A stretch of DNA of 64,000 bases from Meishania litoralis (GTDB lineage Bacteria > Bacteroidota > Bacteroidia > Flavobacteriales > Flavobacteriaceae). Location of the stretch: NCBI RefSeq assembly GCF_042611095.1, contig NZ_JBHFPV010000001.1:1178001-1242000 (forward strand). Direction: 5' to 3'. Positions 25,218 through 34,181 of the stretch are shown piece after piece. Both the position numbers and the translations under genes were made by a program. Each line of letters starts with the position of its first letter. Position 1 is the first letter of the stretch. The notes under the pieces are model-generated. The model was not told where the DNA came from and made no database searches. It was given only the letters and a program-made list of their open reading frames with translations.

Positions 25218-25583
25218 TCAGTCTTCACAGGTATACACCTCTCTGTCTTGGTCCAATTCCATTCTTCTCTTATCGATTCGGGCTCCCAGTTCGGTCATTT
25301 CCTCTTCGGTAAGGTCGCAACCACGATAATCACCGGTCCTGTAAAAATTCAATTCATACCAGTAGGCATAAGTTGTTGCCTTCCTCCATTTGCAAACCTT
25401 ATTGGACTCTACATTACCATCCTCATCTTTATAGACGGTCATTTCATACTGAAATTCATCCTCTAACTCGTCAAGATCGTTTTTAACACTCCAATAGCAA
25501 TCGGTTTTTCCCAGATTCAGTGCATCTTCACATGCACTCGTTAGGCAAATAATCGACAACATCAATACCAGTTTTGTTTTCAT
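25218..25583 (-). CDS. Small Cys-containing lipoprotein (121 residues)
   Basis: Start at the ATG 25583 (MKTKLVLMLSIICLTSACED); a longer frame to 25610 has no signal lead. Lipobox LTSAC, then an acidic, Tyr-rich mature domain with three Cys beside the lipid Cys (GKTDCYWS, NKVCKWRK, RGCDLTEEE) and YTCED at the end. The alternation of Trp/Tyr strands suggests a small beta domain. No family recognised. Paired 8-bp boxes (25652, 25673) lie 69-97 bp upstream, as with the 24766 gene. Confidence 0.65.
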   Translation of the reverse strand: MKTKLVLMLSIICLTSACEDALNLGKTDCYWSVKNDLDELEDEFQYEMTVYKDEDGNVESNKVCKWRKATTYAYWYELNFYRTGDYRGCDLTEEEMTELGARIDKRRMELDQDREVYTCED

Positions 25584-25651
25584 TATTCGTTTTTGGTGAT
25601 TATGATTCATATGGCGAAGCTATTCGAAACAGGTTCGTTTTCGTACCACAG

Positions 25652-25680
25652 ATGTAACAATATGTGCAATAAGTGTAACA
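25652..25680. promoter_or_regulatory. Tandem 8-bp boxes 21 bp apart (site B)
   Basis: ATGTAACA at 25652-25659 and GTGTAACA at 25673-25680, spaced 21 bp start to start, preceded by TACCAC at 25644-25649. The 13-bp spacer also matches site A at 9 of 13 positions (shared TGCAA core). Likely regulatory element of the lipoprotein gene that starts at 25583; same geometry as site A. Confidence 0.6.
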
Positions 25681-25825
25681 CCTCTCAATTAATGGAATAC
25701 TTTGGCGCGCAAATTGTTTATATCTTAGATATTCGACTAGGAGGCCAACAAGGTCAGAGATTCAAAAAAACGGATGGGAATATTGCAAGGCAAATGAATA
25801 GCAGGTTCGTTACCGAACAGTAATT

Positions 25826-28800
25826 TTAATTGGACGCCACATTTTGAAGGTATTCGCTAGGTGTCGTTTTATAAACCTCTTTAAAGCATTTTATAAAATA
25901 GGAAGGTGTATTAAAACCTACGGTATAGGCGACCTCATTGATCGAGGCATCGGAGGTTTTTAGAATATTCACGGCCTGTTTCAGGCGCTGTGAGCGAATG
26001 AATTCGGTGGTGCTGAGACCCGTGTACATCTGTAATTTTCGATGCAATTGCATACGGCTCATACCCAAGGTTTTACAAAATATGGCGGCATTGAAATCGG
26101 AGTCGGACAATTTTTCGTCCAAGATTTTCTGTACCCTGTTCAAGAATATTTCATCGGTCGGCGTTATTGCGATGTCCTTGGCCTTAAGCACTACTTCTTG
26201 ACCATACCTATTGCGAAGTATTTTGCGGGTCTCGATAAGGTTTTCGACGCGCTTCTCTAGAATTCTCAATTTGAAGGGTTTTTCAATGAAATCATCGGCA
26301 CCCGATTCCAGGCCCAACAACTCCTGTTCTTCACCGATTCCCGCAGTGAGCAGAATAATAGGTATATGACTGGTTCTTTGGTCTGTCTTAAGCGTGTTGC
26401 AAAGTGTTATGCCGTCGCAAATGGGCATGCGCACATCGGATATAATCAGATCGGGAACCTCTTTCAATGCCTTTGCAATGCCTTTTTCTCCATCGGCTGC
26501 CGCGATAACCCGATATCTGTTCATCCAAACCGAAATAAGAAATTCGCGCACCTCTGCATGATCTTCAACAATCAATATGATGGGAAGTTCTTTATCTTCC
26601 TCCGTTTTCGATGTGCCGAGTGTCATATCGGCCTGGGGGACACCATCTTCTTTTATACCATCGATTAAAGAAGAATTATCTGAATTTGGTACGTTCTCTG
26701 CCAATTCATTATTTAAAGGAAGGTCTATTTGAAAGTGAATGGTATTATCGTCTTCTATTCTTACATTAACATTCCCTTTATAGAGTTTGACCAATTCGCT
26801 AACCAATGAAAGACCAACGCCCGCCCCTTCGGCATAGTCGTCGAGTTGATAGAAACGGTCGAAAAGTTTGTCTATTTTAATCTTTTCGGGGTCATCTACG
26901 GTGTTTCGAACACTTAGGCTCAACCTACCTTTCTTACCATTGGCTTCAAAAGAACATTTTCCGCCAGATGGGGCATATTTAAATGCGTTCGACAAGAGAT
27001 TGGTGACAATTTTTTCCAAGGCATCCTCATCATACCAACCGTTTTTCAGGTTTTCGATCTTGACCTGGTACGTTATGTTCTTTCTTTCCGCCTGATATTC
27101 AAAGGAAGCGGCCATTGCCTTTAAAAAAAGGCCAAGGTTGCCTTGAAATAGGTTTATGCGCAATTTCCCCTTTTCCAATTTGGCAAGATGCAGTAGCTGG
27201 TCCACCAAAGCCATTAGCCGGTCAGTGTTGCGTTTGATCATCGAGAAATTCGAAAATTCTGAACGGGTCAAATGCCCTTTGGCCAACTCGGCGTCAATGG
27301 GCCCTGAAATCAAGGTCAGCGGAGTTCTGAACTCATGGGAAATGTCGGTATATAGTTTCGATTTAAGGTCATTTAGCTTTTTGAGCCGCAAGGCCTCTCG
27401 CTCCTTCATCTTAAGATCGAGTCTCATTTTCATACGCCATTTCAGATACTGATAGATCGTATAGATCGCCGTGAAAAACAAAATCAAATAAATGAACTTG
27501 GCCAAATTAGTAAGATACCAAGGTGGGGCAATAACGAACTTAAAAGTTGCCGGATTTTCGTTCCAAATTCCATCATAATTACTCGACTTTACCTGAAATT
27601 CATACTCCCCCGGAGGCAATTGGCTGTAACGGGCAAAATTCACATTGCCGGCCCGAACCCAATCATCATCGTAACCTTCAAGGCGGTACTGGTATTTGTT
27701 TTTTTGAGGAAGTGAATACTGCAGGCTTGAAAATGTAAAGGTCAACGTATTTTTATCAGATTCCAGTTTGGCTTTCGATGACATAGGAAAAGGTTCATCA
27801 AAAATTTCAAGACCGGTAATCGTAGTTCTCGGCATTATGTCGTTTTCCTTTATTTCTTTAGGGTTGAACCAGTAAATACCATCTAAGCCACCAAAGTAAA
27901 GACTCCCTCGATCGTCTTTGAAATGGGCCCCTGTGTTGAACTCGGTCGCAAGGCCGTCATAATTGTCGTAATTGACTATTTCGGGGGCTTCTTTAAAGGT
28001 TGTTGGTGGTGTGAACCTTGTAATCCCTCTATTGGAACTAAGCCATAAATTACCTTCTTGGTCGGGCAGAATCGCATAAATCACATCATTGGCCAGACCA
28101 TCCTCCATCGTATAACTATAGAACCTTTGGCTCTTTAGATCAAAAGCACTAAGACCGCCGCCATTGGTGCCTATCCACAAAATACCTTTCGGGTCATAGT
28201 GAAGGGATTTGATCCCGTCGTTTGCCAATGAATTGGAATCATCGGTTTTACGATACGGGGTAAACTGCTCGTTTTGGGTGTCAAAAAAAACAATGCCGTT
28301 TGATTCCGTTCCGATCCATAGATTACCCGAACCATCTTCTGTAATGACCCTAATATTATTACTGGAGGGGCCTTTTTGGGTATTCGGGTCAGCAACGTAT
28401 TTCTTGATTTCTCCCTTCTTCTTATCAAATAGTATTATCCCTGTTTCGCGTGTGCCCAGCCATACCCTATCTTTCGAATCCTTATAAATGGCCCATATCG
28501 TTTTTGCCGAAAGCCTTGGTTTCGAGTTCGTCGAAAAATATGTCATTTCGTCCTTATCATCCAACAGCATCAACCCCCCGCCTTGTGTACCTATCCATAA
28601 TGAATTGTCACCATCGACCATAAGGCTCATTATTCTATCTGAACTAAGGGCCCTATTATTGCCCAGCTCAACGTTAAAAGTTCGCCAGCTATTGGTTTCA
28701 GGCTCATATTGTGTCAATCCCTTTCCCGAAGTCCCTATCCATACCGCATCTTTCTTATCAACTACTATGGACCGGACCACATCAACATTGATACCATCGG

Positions 28801-29866
28801 GAGTTTGATAGTTTTTTATGGAATTGAATTTTTCGAGATACTCGTCGTAATAACTCAGGCCTGCACCATCGGTTCCGAACCAAAGTGTGCCCGAATAATC
28901 TTCGTAAACGCACAGCACATCTTTGTAGTGCAAGGCTCTTGGGTTATGCTTTTCTACCTTAAAATGGTCGATTTTCATCGTATCAAAATCAATCATATAA
29001 AGGCCCCTGCCATAAGTCGCTACCCATAACCGCCCTTTTGTATCAATATACAGGTCAAGAATATTCAGATCAACCGGCAAGGCGTTTACAAAAGATAGTG
29101 AAGAAATTCTGTTCAATGCGCCTTCATTGCCATCCTTAAAATAAAGTCCGTCACCAAAAGTTGAGATCCATTGTCGATTTTTTCCTGTGTAGACCACATC
29201 GCTGACAATGGCCTCTATTTTTTTGCCATCCGCCGTTCGCACGTCCATTGGCTGAAAGCGGTTCGCTTGTGGCCTAAATTTGATGATACCTTTATTGGTC
29301 AATAGTAGAAGGCCTTCATTCTCTGGATTTCCTTGAAGGATCTTAAAGATGGTTCCCTTGAAATTCGGAATTTCAATCTCAGAAAAGGTTTTAGTTTTTG
29401 AGTCGAATCGCAAAAGGCCTCTTTCACGCGTACCCAGCCAAATATTCAATGCCAAGTCTTGATAAATGAAACTGGCCCCATCGGTGTCATGTATTGGTTC
29501 GAATTTTTGTCGGGCGACATTGAACTTGTGGAGCCGTTGGTCTAAGGGAATAATCCAGACTGTTCCATCCCGGTCTGTATAGACCTGTCCGAGGTCGCTA
29601 TAGTCAGGTTTTGTGATATCCAAAAAAGAGTAAGGGAATTTGGTAAACTTTTTTCCATCATACCTGTTCAGTCCGTCTTGGGTAGCTACCCATAGGTAAC
29701 CCGTGCTATCTTGGGAAACTGAAATGGCACTGTTCTGCGAAAGACCATCTTTGACCGACAGTTGTCTAAAGGATATCTGCGATTGAGCATTGGCAAATGG
29801 CATGTTTGTCAAACACACTATCAGAATAAGAGTTTGCGAAAACCATTTTGCTTTTTTTCTATTCAC
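25826..29866 (-). CDS. Hybrid two-component system regulator (HTCS), AraC output
   Basis: Protein of 1346 residues. Signal peptide (about 1-28, ending FANAQ), then a two-component propeller region (about 30-690) of repeated units such as YLWVATQDGLNRYDG and GTLWFGTDGAGLSYYD. A Y_Y_Y domain (about 695-780), a membrane helix, HisKA with SHEFRTPLTLISGP (phospho-His), an ATPase domain, a receiver with IISDVRMPICDG (phospho-Asp), and an AraC-type HTH at the end (NTPSYFIKCFKEVYKTTPSEYL) follow in order. HTCS proteins normally sense oligosaccharides in the periplasm and switch on a neighbouring polysaccharide locus. No SusC/SusD pair or glycosidase is adjacent here, so the target is unclear. Confidence 0.93.
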   Translation of the reverse strand: MNRKKAKWFSQTLILIVCLTNMPFANAQSQISFRQLSVKDGLSQNSAISVSQDSTGYLWVATQDGLNRYDGKKFTKFPYSFLDITKPDYSDLGQVYTDRDGTVWIIPLDQRLHKFNVARQKFEPIHDTDGASFIYQDLALNIWLGTRERGLLRFDSKTKTFSEIEIPNFKGTIFKILQGNPENEGLLLLTNKGIIKFRPQANRFQPMDVRTADGKKIEAIVSDVVYTGKNRQWISTFGDGLYFKDGNEGALNRISSLSFVNALPVDLNILDLYIDTKGRLWVATYGRGLYMIDFDTMKIDHFKVEKHNPRALHYKDVLCVYEDYSGTLWFGTDGAGLSYYDEYLEKFNSIKNYQTPDGINVDVVRSIVVDKKDAVWIGTSGKGLTQYEPETNSWRTFNVELGNNRALSSDRIMSLMVDGDNSLWIGTQGGGLMLLDDKDEMTYFSTNSKPRLSAKTIWAIYKDSKDRVWLGTRETGIILFDKKKGEIKKYVADPNTQKGPSSNNIRVITEDGSGNLWIGTESNGIVFFDTQNEQFTPYRKTDDSNSLANDGIKSLHYDPKGILWIGTNGGGLSAFDLKSQRFYSYTMEDGLANDVIYAILPDQEGNLWLSSNRGITRFTPPTTFKEAPEIVNYDNYDGLATEFNTGAHFKDDRGSLYFGGLDGIYWFNPKEIKENDIMPRTTITGLEIFDEPFPMSSKAKLESDKNTLTFTFSSLQYSLPQKNKYQYRLEGYDDDWVRAGNVNFARYSQLPPGEYEFQVKSSNYDGIWNENPATFKFVIAPPWYLTNLAKFIYLILFFTAIYTIYQYLKWRMKMRLDLKMKEREALRLKKLNDLKSKLYTDISHEFRTPLTLISGPIDAELAKGHLTRSEFSNFSMIKRNTDRLMALVDQLLHLAKLEKGKLRINLFQGNLGLFLKAMAASFEYQAERKNITYQVKIENLKNGWYDEDALEKIVTNLLSNAFKYAPSGGKCSFEANGKKGRLSLSVRNTVDDPEKIKIDKLFDRFYQLDDYAEGAGVGLSLVSELVKLYKGNVNVRIEDDNTIHFQIDLPLNNELAENVPNSDNSSLIDGIKEDGVPQADMTLGTSKTEEDKELPIILIVEDHAEVREFLISVWMNRYRVIAAADGEKGIAKALKEVPDLIISDVRMPICDGITLCNTLKTDQRTSHIPIILLTAGIGEEQELLGLESGADDFIEKPFKLRILEKRVENLIETRKILRNRYGQEVVLKAKDIAITPTDEIFLNRVQKILDEKLSDSDFNAAIFCKTLGMSRMQLHRKLQMYTGLSTTEFIRSQRLKQAVNILKTSDASINEVAYTVGFNTPSYFIKCFKEVYKTTPSEYLQNVASN

Positions 29867-30295
29867 TTTGAATTCAAGGATGGTAGGATTTTAAGGTACA
29901 AAAAATAAAGTTGTAACCTAAGAAGAAGTATTTTTCAACCATTTTTGGGCAGCTAAGGTATTGAAATGATACTGCCAAACCGTACGGTCCTTCCGATGCA
30001 TCACGAGTGATATCTTCATCGTTTGGTGTTGACTCAGGTAGTTCCCCCGAAACCTAATATCAAACAACGCCCAAAACCAGCTTTGTGGTAGGGTGCCCAA
30101 ACTTCAGAACTTCATCAGACGGGCCTGTTCAAAACAGAATACGTTCTTTTCTTTAACGCACTTCCTTAGGACCGTACCTTTTTGGAATGGCAGCTTCATA
30201 ATTTATTACCTTCTATTATTGCCTTATAGATTTTCGATATACCTCACCGTCAAGATCAACCGTTCAACAACTTCTGTACTATCTATTAGGTTATC

Positions 30296-30451
30296 TCAAT
30301 TTTTCGTTTCAAAATCTTCCAAGTACGTTTCTGAATCGGTCTGATCCAACACTAACCGAGTATCTGGACTATTCTCTTCAATATCTTGTGTTAAACTTGC
30401 TATCAAGAGCGTTACGACAAGAAGAAGAAACATTATGATACATTTTTTCAC
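30296..30451 (-). CDS. Candidate 51-residue secreted peptide with GTG start
   Basis: The frame starts with GTG at 30451, giving MKKCIIMFLLLVVTLLIASL, a signal-like segment, followed by an acidic mature part (DIEENSPDTRLVLDQTDSE onward) ending in FETKN. An ATG 18 bp later is an alternative start. A TAGGAAC motif lies close upstream. No lipobox. The weak repeat pair at 30562-30591 is 111-140 bp upstream, as for the two lipoproteins at 24766 and 25218. It may be a small exported peptide or a chance frame. Confidence 0.4.
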   Translation of the reverse strand: MKKCIIMFLLLVVTLLIASLTQDIEENSPDTRLVLDQTDSETYLEDFETKN

Positions 30452-30561
30452 GATACTATATTTTTAAGTTCCTAAAATGGGGCGTTGAATTTTTGGGGAA
30501 CCTAATCGAATGTTATGAAGTCGAAACTAAATCAAAAATCAAAACTCAAAATTTCATTATG

Positions 30562-30591
30562 TATAAATGGTATGGAATACTGTGTAAATGG
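30562..30591. promoter_or_regulatory. Tandem near-repeat 21 bp apart (site C, weak)
   Basis: TATAAATGG at 30562-30570 and TGTAAATGG at 30583-30591, identical except one base and spaced 21 bp. The boxes resemble the ATGTAACA boxes of sites A and B only partly, but period and orientation agree. It lies about 180-210 bp before the LytTR regulator gene and about 110-140 bp before the divergent small frame at 30451. It may be an autoregulatory site. Confidence 0.35.
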
Positions 30592-30773
30592 TTTTCAGAT
30601 GGCCATACCGAAAGCATGGAAAAGTACAAATACAGCATACCAAAACCTGTTGGCCATTCTCGGCTATTTTCATACCAACCGTACTTAAAATCAATCTATC
30701 GATACATCTTTTGAACCTTTGTAAAACATTAAAACTATTTTTGACTAACTTTCTTTGTTCAGAAGATAATCTC

Positions 30774-31508
30774 ATGATAGAAGCCGTTATTGTTGATGAT
30801 GAAATGAAGGCACTGCAAAGCCTATCTTGGGAACTTACCAATTTTAGCAATGAAATAAAGGTAGTGGCCTCTTTTACCGATCCGTTCGAGGCTTTGGCGC
30901 ATTTGGAGAAAAATACGCCCGATTGTCTTTTTTTGGACATAGAAATGCCCACCATGGACGGCTTTCAGTTCATTCAGAAACTAAAGAACAAAGATTTTCC
31001 GGTCGTAATAACTACTGCCTATAACCAATATGCCATCAAGGCCCTAAAAAATGAGGCGATAGACTATTTGTTAAAACCAATCGATACGGATGATCTAAAG
31101 GAAACAATCGCTAAAATCAAGAAACACAACGCCAAGAATTTTACTTCAGAACGGCTCGAAAAAATTCTGTTGAACTTCAATTCGAATTCCTTGGACAAAA
31201 AAATCATGTTCAATACAGACGGCAAACTGCTGTTCCTTGAAAATGACGAGATACTTTACGCTGAATCCGATGGCAACTACAGTACGATTTTTTTGACCGA
31301 TGGGCAAAAAATCGTTCTTACCAAAAAATTGAAAGAAGTCAATGAAATGCTTCCCGAAGACTCCTTTTTTAGAATACATAATTCGTATATTATCAATCTG
31401 AACAAAATCAAAGAGTTTCTTAAGACCGATGGTTATGTTGTTTTGAAGTCAAATCACAAAATACCGGTCTCAAGACAGAAAAAGTCGGATTTTTTAGATA
31501 TGCTATAG
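30774..31508 (+). CDS. LytTR-family response regulator
   Basis: Start at the ATG 30774; the frame is open to 30588, but the extra 62 residues do not match the family. The 244-residue protein has a receiver domain (about 1-120) with VIVDDE, the phospho-acceptor Asp55 in LFLDIEMP and Lys in LLKPID. A LytTR DNA-binding domain (about 140-244) follows, with ILYAESDGNYSTIFL and FFRIHNSYIINLNKIKEF. LytTR regulators bind direct repeats about 21 bp apart. Cotranscribed with the sensor kinase that starts 6 bp after its stop. Confidence 0.93.
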   Translation: MIEAVIVDDEMKALQSLSWELTNFSNEIKVVASFTDPFEALAHLEKNTPDCLFLDIEMPTMDGFQFIQKLKNKDFPVVITTAYNQYAIKALKNEAIDYLLKPIDTDDLKETIAKIKKHNAKNFTSERLEKILLNFNSNSLDKKIMFNTDGKLLFLENDEILYAESDGNYSTIFLTDGQKIVLTKKLKEVNEMLPEDSFFRIHNSYIINLNKIKEFLKTDGYVVLKSNHKIPVSRQKKSDFLDML

Positions 31509-31514
31509 GCTTCC

Positions 31515-33491
31515 ATGGGATTTTTCAAGCCATATATAATTCGCCCACGGGCATCGCTGATTGCGGTCATCAGATGTTTTGTCTGTCTTTCTTTTTTGTT
31601 CATTTTGCCCTCTACTGTTTCTTCCCAAGAAATTACCCAAGCATTTAAGAACAGAGTGGACAGCCTAATACAAGCGGGGCCAAAGACTTACAGCGAAATC
31701 GATAGGGTCGTAAAACCAGAACGCAGAGACACTATTTATATGCGCTATTTTGCTCAGCGTTCGGCAGAAGAAGAATATTTTGACGGAGAGGTATATGCAC
31801 TGAGCCAACTGGGCAGAGTGTATCGTGACAAATCACAGTTTTCGAGGAGTCTCGCAATACATCAAAAGGCATTAGAAGTTGCCAAACAAGCCGAAAATAT
31901 TGAGTTCGAGATTTACAACCTGAACATGATAAGTGTCGTATTCCGAAAGACCGATGCCATTAAATCGGCACTTGATTATAGTCAAAAAGCGCTTGCTTTG
32001 GCCGAGACGGTGAAGAATCCTTCCATGGGTATAAAAAGGAGTATCAATGTGTCATTGAACAGCATCGGCAATATCTACCAATCACTTGAGCAGTATGATC
32101 TTGCCATAGAACAATTTCGAAAATCATTGCAAAGGGAGGAAGAGCTTGGAAATAAACTAGGGCTGGCCATCAACTATCAGAATATCGGCGAATGTTTTGA
32201 AGCCCAGGGCAAACTCGAAGAATCGCTGGAAAATTACCAGATTTCCCTGGCTTATAATGAAGAAATCAATTCTGACAAGGGCCGTGTTATCTGCAAGAGC
32301 GGAATCGCCCATGTATATGTACATCTTAAAAGAACCGAAGAGGCCCTCGACATATTTAAGACCATACTACCCGAGGCCGAAACACTTGGTGATCAGGAAA
32401 TTGTTGCGATGATCAATATCAATCTTGGTTGGACCTTAATCGATCTCAATAAACTCTTTGAGGCGGAACAACATCTTATAAAGGGACTTGAGTTGGCCCA
32501 AAAATATAACTTGCCCTCCGAAATATCAGAGGCGAATAGGTTTTTGTCCGACTTATTTTCCAAAAAAGGTGATTATAAGAAATCGCTTGAGTATTATCGC
32601 ACCGCCCAACATTATGAAGATGAGATATCGAACGATAGAAATCTTCGTTATGTAAACGACATGATCGTACGTTATGAAGCCGAAAAAAAAAGCGATCAAA
32701 TAGCGGCTTTGGCAAAAGACAATGAAGCTGTAAAACAAAGGTTGGCCAAGAATAAGGTTACTTTCTTAATCAGCGGAATCGTTTTGATCTTTCTCGCAGG
32801 ACTTTTTTATGTGCTTTATCGCCAATATCAACTCAAAAACGACAAAAAATTGTTGACTTTGGAGCAGACCATGTTACGAAGCCAAATGAACCCACATTTC
32901 TTATTCAATTCGTTGAATTCCATTAAGTTGTATATAATAAACAACGAAAAAAAGAATGCGGTGCACTATCTCAATAAATTTTCGAAATTGGTCCGTAAGA
33001 TATTGGAGGCCTCATCTTTAAAAGAAATTCCCTTGGCCGAAGAACTTGAAACCATTGAACTGTATATGAATATCGAAAACATAAGATTTTCGAACGAGAT
33101 CGATTTTAAGATTACCGTAGATGAAGGCATCGATACCCAATTGGTCAAGATCCCTTCGATGATATTACAACCTTTTCTTGAAAATTCGCTGTGGCATGGC
33201 CTGTCACCGAAAGAAGGCGACAAGAAAATAGAGCTTCACGTGGGGCGCGATAAAGGCGGTTTCATAAACATTGCGATTACCGATAACGGTGTAGGAAGGC
33301 AGGCAGCCGAAAAAATAAAGGAAAGCAAAGTACTCAAAAGAAAATCATTGGGAATAGACATTACCAAAGAGCGTTTGGCCAACTTTTCTCGAGATTACCA
33401 AAATTATTTCAATGTCGAGATTTTAGACCTTTTCGATAAGGTGAACAACGCCTCTGGCACCAAGGTAGTACTTCATATACCTACGGTCTGA
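31515..33491 (+). CDS. LytS-like sensor histidine kinase with TPR sensor
   Basis: Protein of 658 residues. Signal-like lead (VSSQEIT cleavage region, about 1-38), a periplasmic part of tetratricopeptide repeats (about 80-400; repeats such as YDLAIEQFRKSLQREEELGN), one membrane helix (VTFLISGIVLIFLAGLFYVL, about 415-434), and a LytS-type kinase domain with RSQMNPHFLFNSLNSIKLYI (phospho-His) and a short ATPase region (ITDNGVGRQ). It should phosphorylate the adjacent LytTR regulator. Its last 11 bp overlap the convergent DUF3109 gene. Confidence 0.92.
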   Translation: MGFFKPYIIRPRASLIAVIRCFVCLSFLFILPSTVSSQEITQAFKNRVDSLIQAGPKTYSEIDRVVKPERRDTIYMRYFAQRSAEEEYFDGEVYALSQLGRVYRDKSQFSRSLAIHQKALEVAKQAENIEFEIYNLNMISVVFRKTDAIKSALDYSQKALALAETVKNPSMGIKRSINVSLNSIGNIYQSLEQYDLAIEQFRKSLQREEELGNKLGLAINYQNIGECFEAQGKLEESLENYQISLAYNEEINSDKGRVICKSGIAHVYVHLKRTEEALDIFKTILPEAETLGDQEIVAMININLGWTLIDLNKLFEAEQHLIKGLELAQKYNLPSEISEANRFLSDLFSKKGDYKKSLEYYRTAQHYEDEISNDRNLRYVNDMIVRYEAEKKSDQIAALAKDNEAVKQRLAKNKVTFLISGIVLIFLAGLFYVLYRQYQLKNDKKLLTLEQTMLRSQMNPHFLFNSLNSIKLYIINNEKKNAVHYLNKFSKLVRKILEASSLKEIPLAEELETIELYMNIENIRFSNEIDFKITVDEGIDTQLVKIPSMILQPFLENSLWHGLSPKEGDKKIELHVGRDKGGFINIAITDNGVGRQAAEKIKESKVLKRKSLGIDITKERLANFSRDYQNYFNVEILDLFDKVNNASGTKVVLHIPTV

Positions 33492-34053
33492 TATGTTCGT
33501 CGGCGACCTGTTCTAACTCCGTATACCAAGATAATCCAAATTTGCGTATTAAAGCCTCCTTAACAAATTTGTATATCGGTACTTTAAGTTCTGACCCCAG
33601 TACACATGCCTGGTCGCAGATTTCCCATTTATGATAGTTCACCGCGGTAAGTTCGGTATACTCGCGCACCCGTATCGGATACAAGTGGCATGATACAGGT
33701 TTTTTCCATTTTATGGCACCTTGATCATAGGCCGCTTCAAGTCCACATTTTGCCGTACCACTTTTGTCAAATACTACATAGGCACATTCGCTATTGTTGA
33801 CCAGCGGGGTTTCCCATTCGCCATCATCACCTTTTACAAAGGCTCCCTGTCTTTCAATGGCCGCTATACCCTCGGGCCGAAGAAAAGGTTTCACATCGGA
33901 ATAAACGTCGACCAAAATCTCGGTTTCCCTATCTTCAAGAGGTGCCCCCGCATTGCCATCAACACAGCACTTTCCTTTACAGGCCGATAGGTTGCAGACA
34001 AAATCATTTTCCAATATTTCTTCCGATATAATGGTCTTTCCTATTTGGAACAT
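33481..34053 (-). CDS. DUF3109 family cysteine-rich protein
   Basis: Start at the ATG 34053 (MFQIGKTIISEEI); the frame goes 8 codons further upstream. The 190-residue protein has the CNLSACKGKCC cluster near its N-terminus and additional Cys in NSECAYV, AKCGLE, VSCHLYP and EICDQACVL. The pattern suggests an iron-sulfur or zinc site, as in the related Fe-S flavoprotein-maturation and CxxCxxCC families, but this is unproven. No membrane segment. It converges with the sensor kinase, overlapping by 11 bp. Function unknown. Confidence 0.85.
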   Translation of the reverse strand: MFQIGKTIISEEILENDFVCNLSACKGKCCVDGNAGAPLEDRETEILVDVYSDVKPFLRPEGIAAIERQGAFVKGDDGEWETPLVNNSECAYVVFDKSGTAKCGLEAAYDQGAIKWKKPVSCHLYPIRVREYTELTAVNYHKWEICDQACVLGSELKVPIYKFVKEALIRKFGLSWYTELEQVADEHIRP

Positions 34054-34150
34054 AATTAAAATCGATTCAGCGGACAAAGATAGTTTTTAAGATTGAACGT
34101 CTCTTTATTTTTATTTATCGTAGAAGCATCCGATACCACTGTTTTAAACG

Positions 34151-34158
34151 TAAATTTG
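34151..34158 (+). promoter_or_regulatory. -7 promoter element upstream of marC
   Basis: TAAATTTG, a perfect Bacteroidota TAnnTTTG element, 24 bp before the GTG start at 34182. A canonical TTG -33 box is not clear. Confidence 0.5.
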
Positions 34159-34181
34159 CCGAAATTTTACAATCAACATCT

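Larger units (their letters stand above)
29867..30773. other. Intergenic stretch with one small candidate gene and repeat boxes
   Basis: About 900 bp between the HTCS (minus) and the LytTR regulator (plus). Only the 51-residue frame at 30296-30451 and the repeat pair at 30562-30591 are supportable. A further minus-strand frame (29918-30100) lacks a clear start or composition and is left out. No transposase remnant was recognised. Confidence 0.4.

Noticed and set aside
25025..25228. Minus-strand frame of 67 codons
   Set aside because: It runs across the paired regulatory boxes at 25071-25099, lacks a hydrophobic or conserved-looking pattern and overlaps the end of the 25218 gene.
25805..25825. 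GTTCG/CGAAC hairpin after the HTCS stop codon
   Set aside because: Five-base stem with no T-tract; too weak to call a terminator.
29918..30100. Minus-strand frame of 60 codons upstream of the HTCS
   Set aside because: No convincing start or signal, mixed composition, and the opposite strand has an equally open frame. It may be a remnant, but this is not supportable.
30588..30773. 62-residue N-terminal extension of the LytTR regulator
   Set aside because: The extension does not resemble receiver proteins, and the MIEAVIVDDE start at 30774 is the usual family start.
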